Assembly: GCA_001770355.1 (NCBI GenBank)
Contig: MEQV01000172.1
Location: 22,319 to 29,445, forward strand
Direction: 5' to 3'
DNA from: Betaproteobacteria bacterium RIFCSPLOWO2_02_FULL_62_17
GTDB taxonomy: Bacteria; Pseudomonadota; Gammaproteobacteria; Burkholderiales; SG8-39
Length of the DNA stretch: 7,127 nucleotides
Below are positions 6,385 to 7,127 of the stretch, one piece after another; position 1 is the stretch's first letter; every line of letters starts with the position of its first letter. The notes below the pieces were generated by a model. That model saw nothing but the letters and a program-made list of their open reading frames with translations, searched no databases and was not told where the DNA came from. A program made the position numbers and the translations under genes.

Positions 6385-6972
6385 TCAGGTGAACGAAACC
6401 TTGACCGCCTTGCGCTCCTCGGGCGACTCCGTGGCTTCGAGCAGCGTTGCCGCGGGGAAGCTGCCGAATCCGGCGACATAGTTGTCCGGGAAGCTTTCAA
6501 TCGCGGTGTTGTAGGTCATGACCGAGTCGTTGAAGCCCTGGCGCGCAAAGGCGATCTTGTTCTCGGTGCTGGTGAGTTCCTCGGTGAGCTGCATCATGTT
6601 CTGGTTGGCCTTGAGATCGGGGTAGGCCTCGGCCAGCGCGAAAAAGCGGCCCATGGCGCCGGTCAGGCCTGCTTCGGCGGCCATCATTTGTTTCATCGCC
6701 TCGCCATCGGCCGGATTCGCGGCCGCGCGCTGCGTCGCGCTGGAGGCGCTGTTGCGCGCGGCGATGACCGCCTCCAGCGTTCCGCGCTCGTGCGCGAGAT
6801 AGCCCTTGGCGGTTTCCACGAGATTGGGAATGAGATCGTAGCGGCGTTTCAACTGCACGTCGATCTGCGCGAACGCGTTCTTGAAGCGATTGCGAAGCGC
6901 GACCAGTTTGTTGTAAATCGTAATGACCCAGATCGCCAGCACCAGCAGTATGCCCAGCAGCACCCATTCCAT
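6385..6972 (-). CDS. lemA: LemA family membrane-anchored protein
   Basis: A 195-residue protein of normal LemA length. One membrane segment at about residues 2-20 anchors it, with a very short N-terminal end. The rest is a long, charged helical region carrying LemA hallmarks: R44-Y-D-L-I-P-N-L-V, Y-P-D-L-K-A-N (117-123) and L-T-S-T-E-N-K-I-A-F-A-R-Q (133-145), then Y-N-T-A-I-E-S-F-P. The biochemical role of LemA is not settled; the family often sits next to M48 proteases, as here, where the protease gene follows after 41 bp. I infer a joint role at the membrane. The name comes from an unrelated sensor-kinase locus and does not imply that function. The frame is open upstream to 7083, but the ATG at 6972 starts the membrane segment and has GGAG 8 bases before it. 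Confidence 0.93.
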   Translation of the reverse strand: MEWVLLGILLVLAIWVITIYNKLVALRNRFKNAFAQIDVQLKRRYDLIPNLVETAKGYLAHERGTLEAVIAARNSASSATQRAAANPADGEAMKQMMAAEAGLTGAMGRFFALAEAYPDLKANQNMMQLTEELTSTENKIAFARQGFNDSVMTYNTAIESFPDNYVAGFGSFPAATLLEATESPEERKAVKVSFT

Positions 6973-6980
6973 GATTCTCT

Positions 6981-6984
6981 CTCC
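6981..6984 (-). promoter_or_regulatory. Ribosome binding site that sets the lemA start
   Basis: GGAG followed by AGAGAATC on the minus strand places the site 8 bases before the ATG at 6972. This supports that start over the longer frame reaching 7083. Confidence 0.6.
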
Positions 6985-7001
6985 AAGTAAGGATCCTGGG
7001 G

Positions 7002-7059
7002 ATTGTACCCATTGCGCGGGCTGATCGATTGGGATAGATTGCCCAGTAATTGCTTCCAA
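7002..7059 (-). promoter_or_regulatory. Possible promoter region of the lemA-protease-hydrolase operon
   Basis: Two weak candidates lie on the minus strand upstream of lemA. One is TTGGAA (7059-7054), a 17-bp spacer, and TATCCC (7036-7031), which matches the -10 consensus only in its first half. The other is a better -10, TACAAT (7007-7002), without a convincing -35. The 155 bp from 6973 to the window end hold no gene that I can support, so a promoter is expected here, but the sequence does not decide which one. Confidence 0.28.
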
Positions 7060-7127
7060 ATCGGGTCTTTTCCCGCCTCCCACACGCGGCTTGCGGACAC
7101 AATCGGCCTTGTGCGCACAGCCCTGAT

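Noticed and set aside
5649..6500. A 283-codon minus-strand frame overlapping the M48 protease and the end of lemA
   Set aside because: It is in a different frame of two well-supported genes, with an Arg/Pro/Gly-rich translation, so it is a shadow.

Overview
This is a GC-rich window with no RNA genes, CRISPR array or recognisable insertion sequence. The gene families point to a betaproteobacterium, probably of the Burkholderiales or a related order. The evidence is a fragment of a Bug/TctC-type solute receptor (a family greatly expanded there), a SoxA remnant, a long-form M48 protease paired with LemA, and a membrane-bound GGDEF protein. This placement is inference from gene content only.

Left edge (1-738, plus strand): a patchwork of gene ends. 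It holds the last 32 codons of a PIN-domain (VapC-like) toxin, then a short stretch resembling the C-terminus of a Bug/TctC periplasmic receptor. That stretch runs in frame into the C-terminal three quarters of the sulfur-oxidation cytochrome SoxA. The composite ORF has no signal peptide, has lost the first haem region and looks like debris of recombination. The haem-2 motif, the active-site cysteine region and the natural SoxA C-terminus are preserved.

Middle (750-3388, minus strand): a membrane diguanylate cyclase with a complete GGEEF active site and an inhibitory site, an NADP-type short-chain dehydrogenase/reductase, and a small PilZ protein. The cyclase makes cyclic di-GMP and the PilZ protein is expected to bind it, so a possible producer and receptor flank the reductase. 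The PilZ and reductase genes are 37 bp apart and may be co-transcribed.

Right (3549-6972, minus strand): lemA, a 678-residue M48 (HtpX-like) membrane metalloprotease and a dienelactone-hydrolase-family enzyme follow one another with gaps of 41 and 23 bp, which suggests an operon read from the right edge. The protease carries a roughly 270-residue C-terminal extension with TerB-like acidic motifs and a 21-bp tandem repeat encoding an Arg/Ser/Asn/Tyr-rich loop between two membrane segments.

Intergenic stretches are all under 300 bp. I see no clear novel defence or mobile system. The most unusual features are the three-gene mosaic at the left edge and the extended M48 protease.
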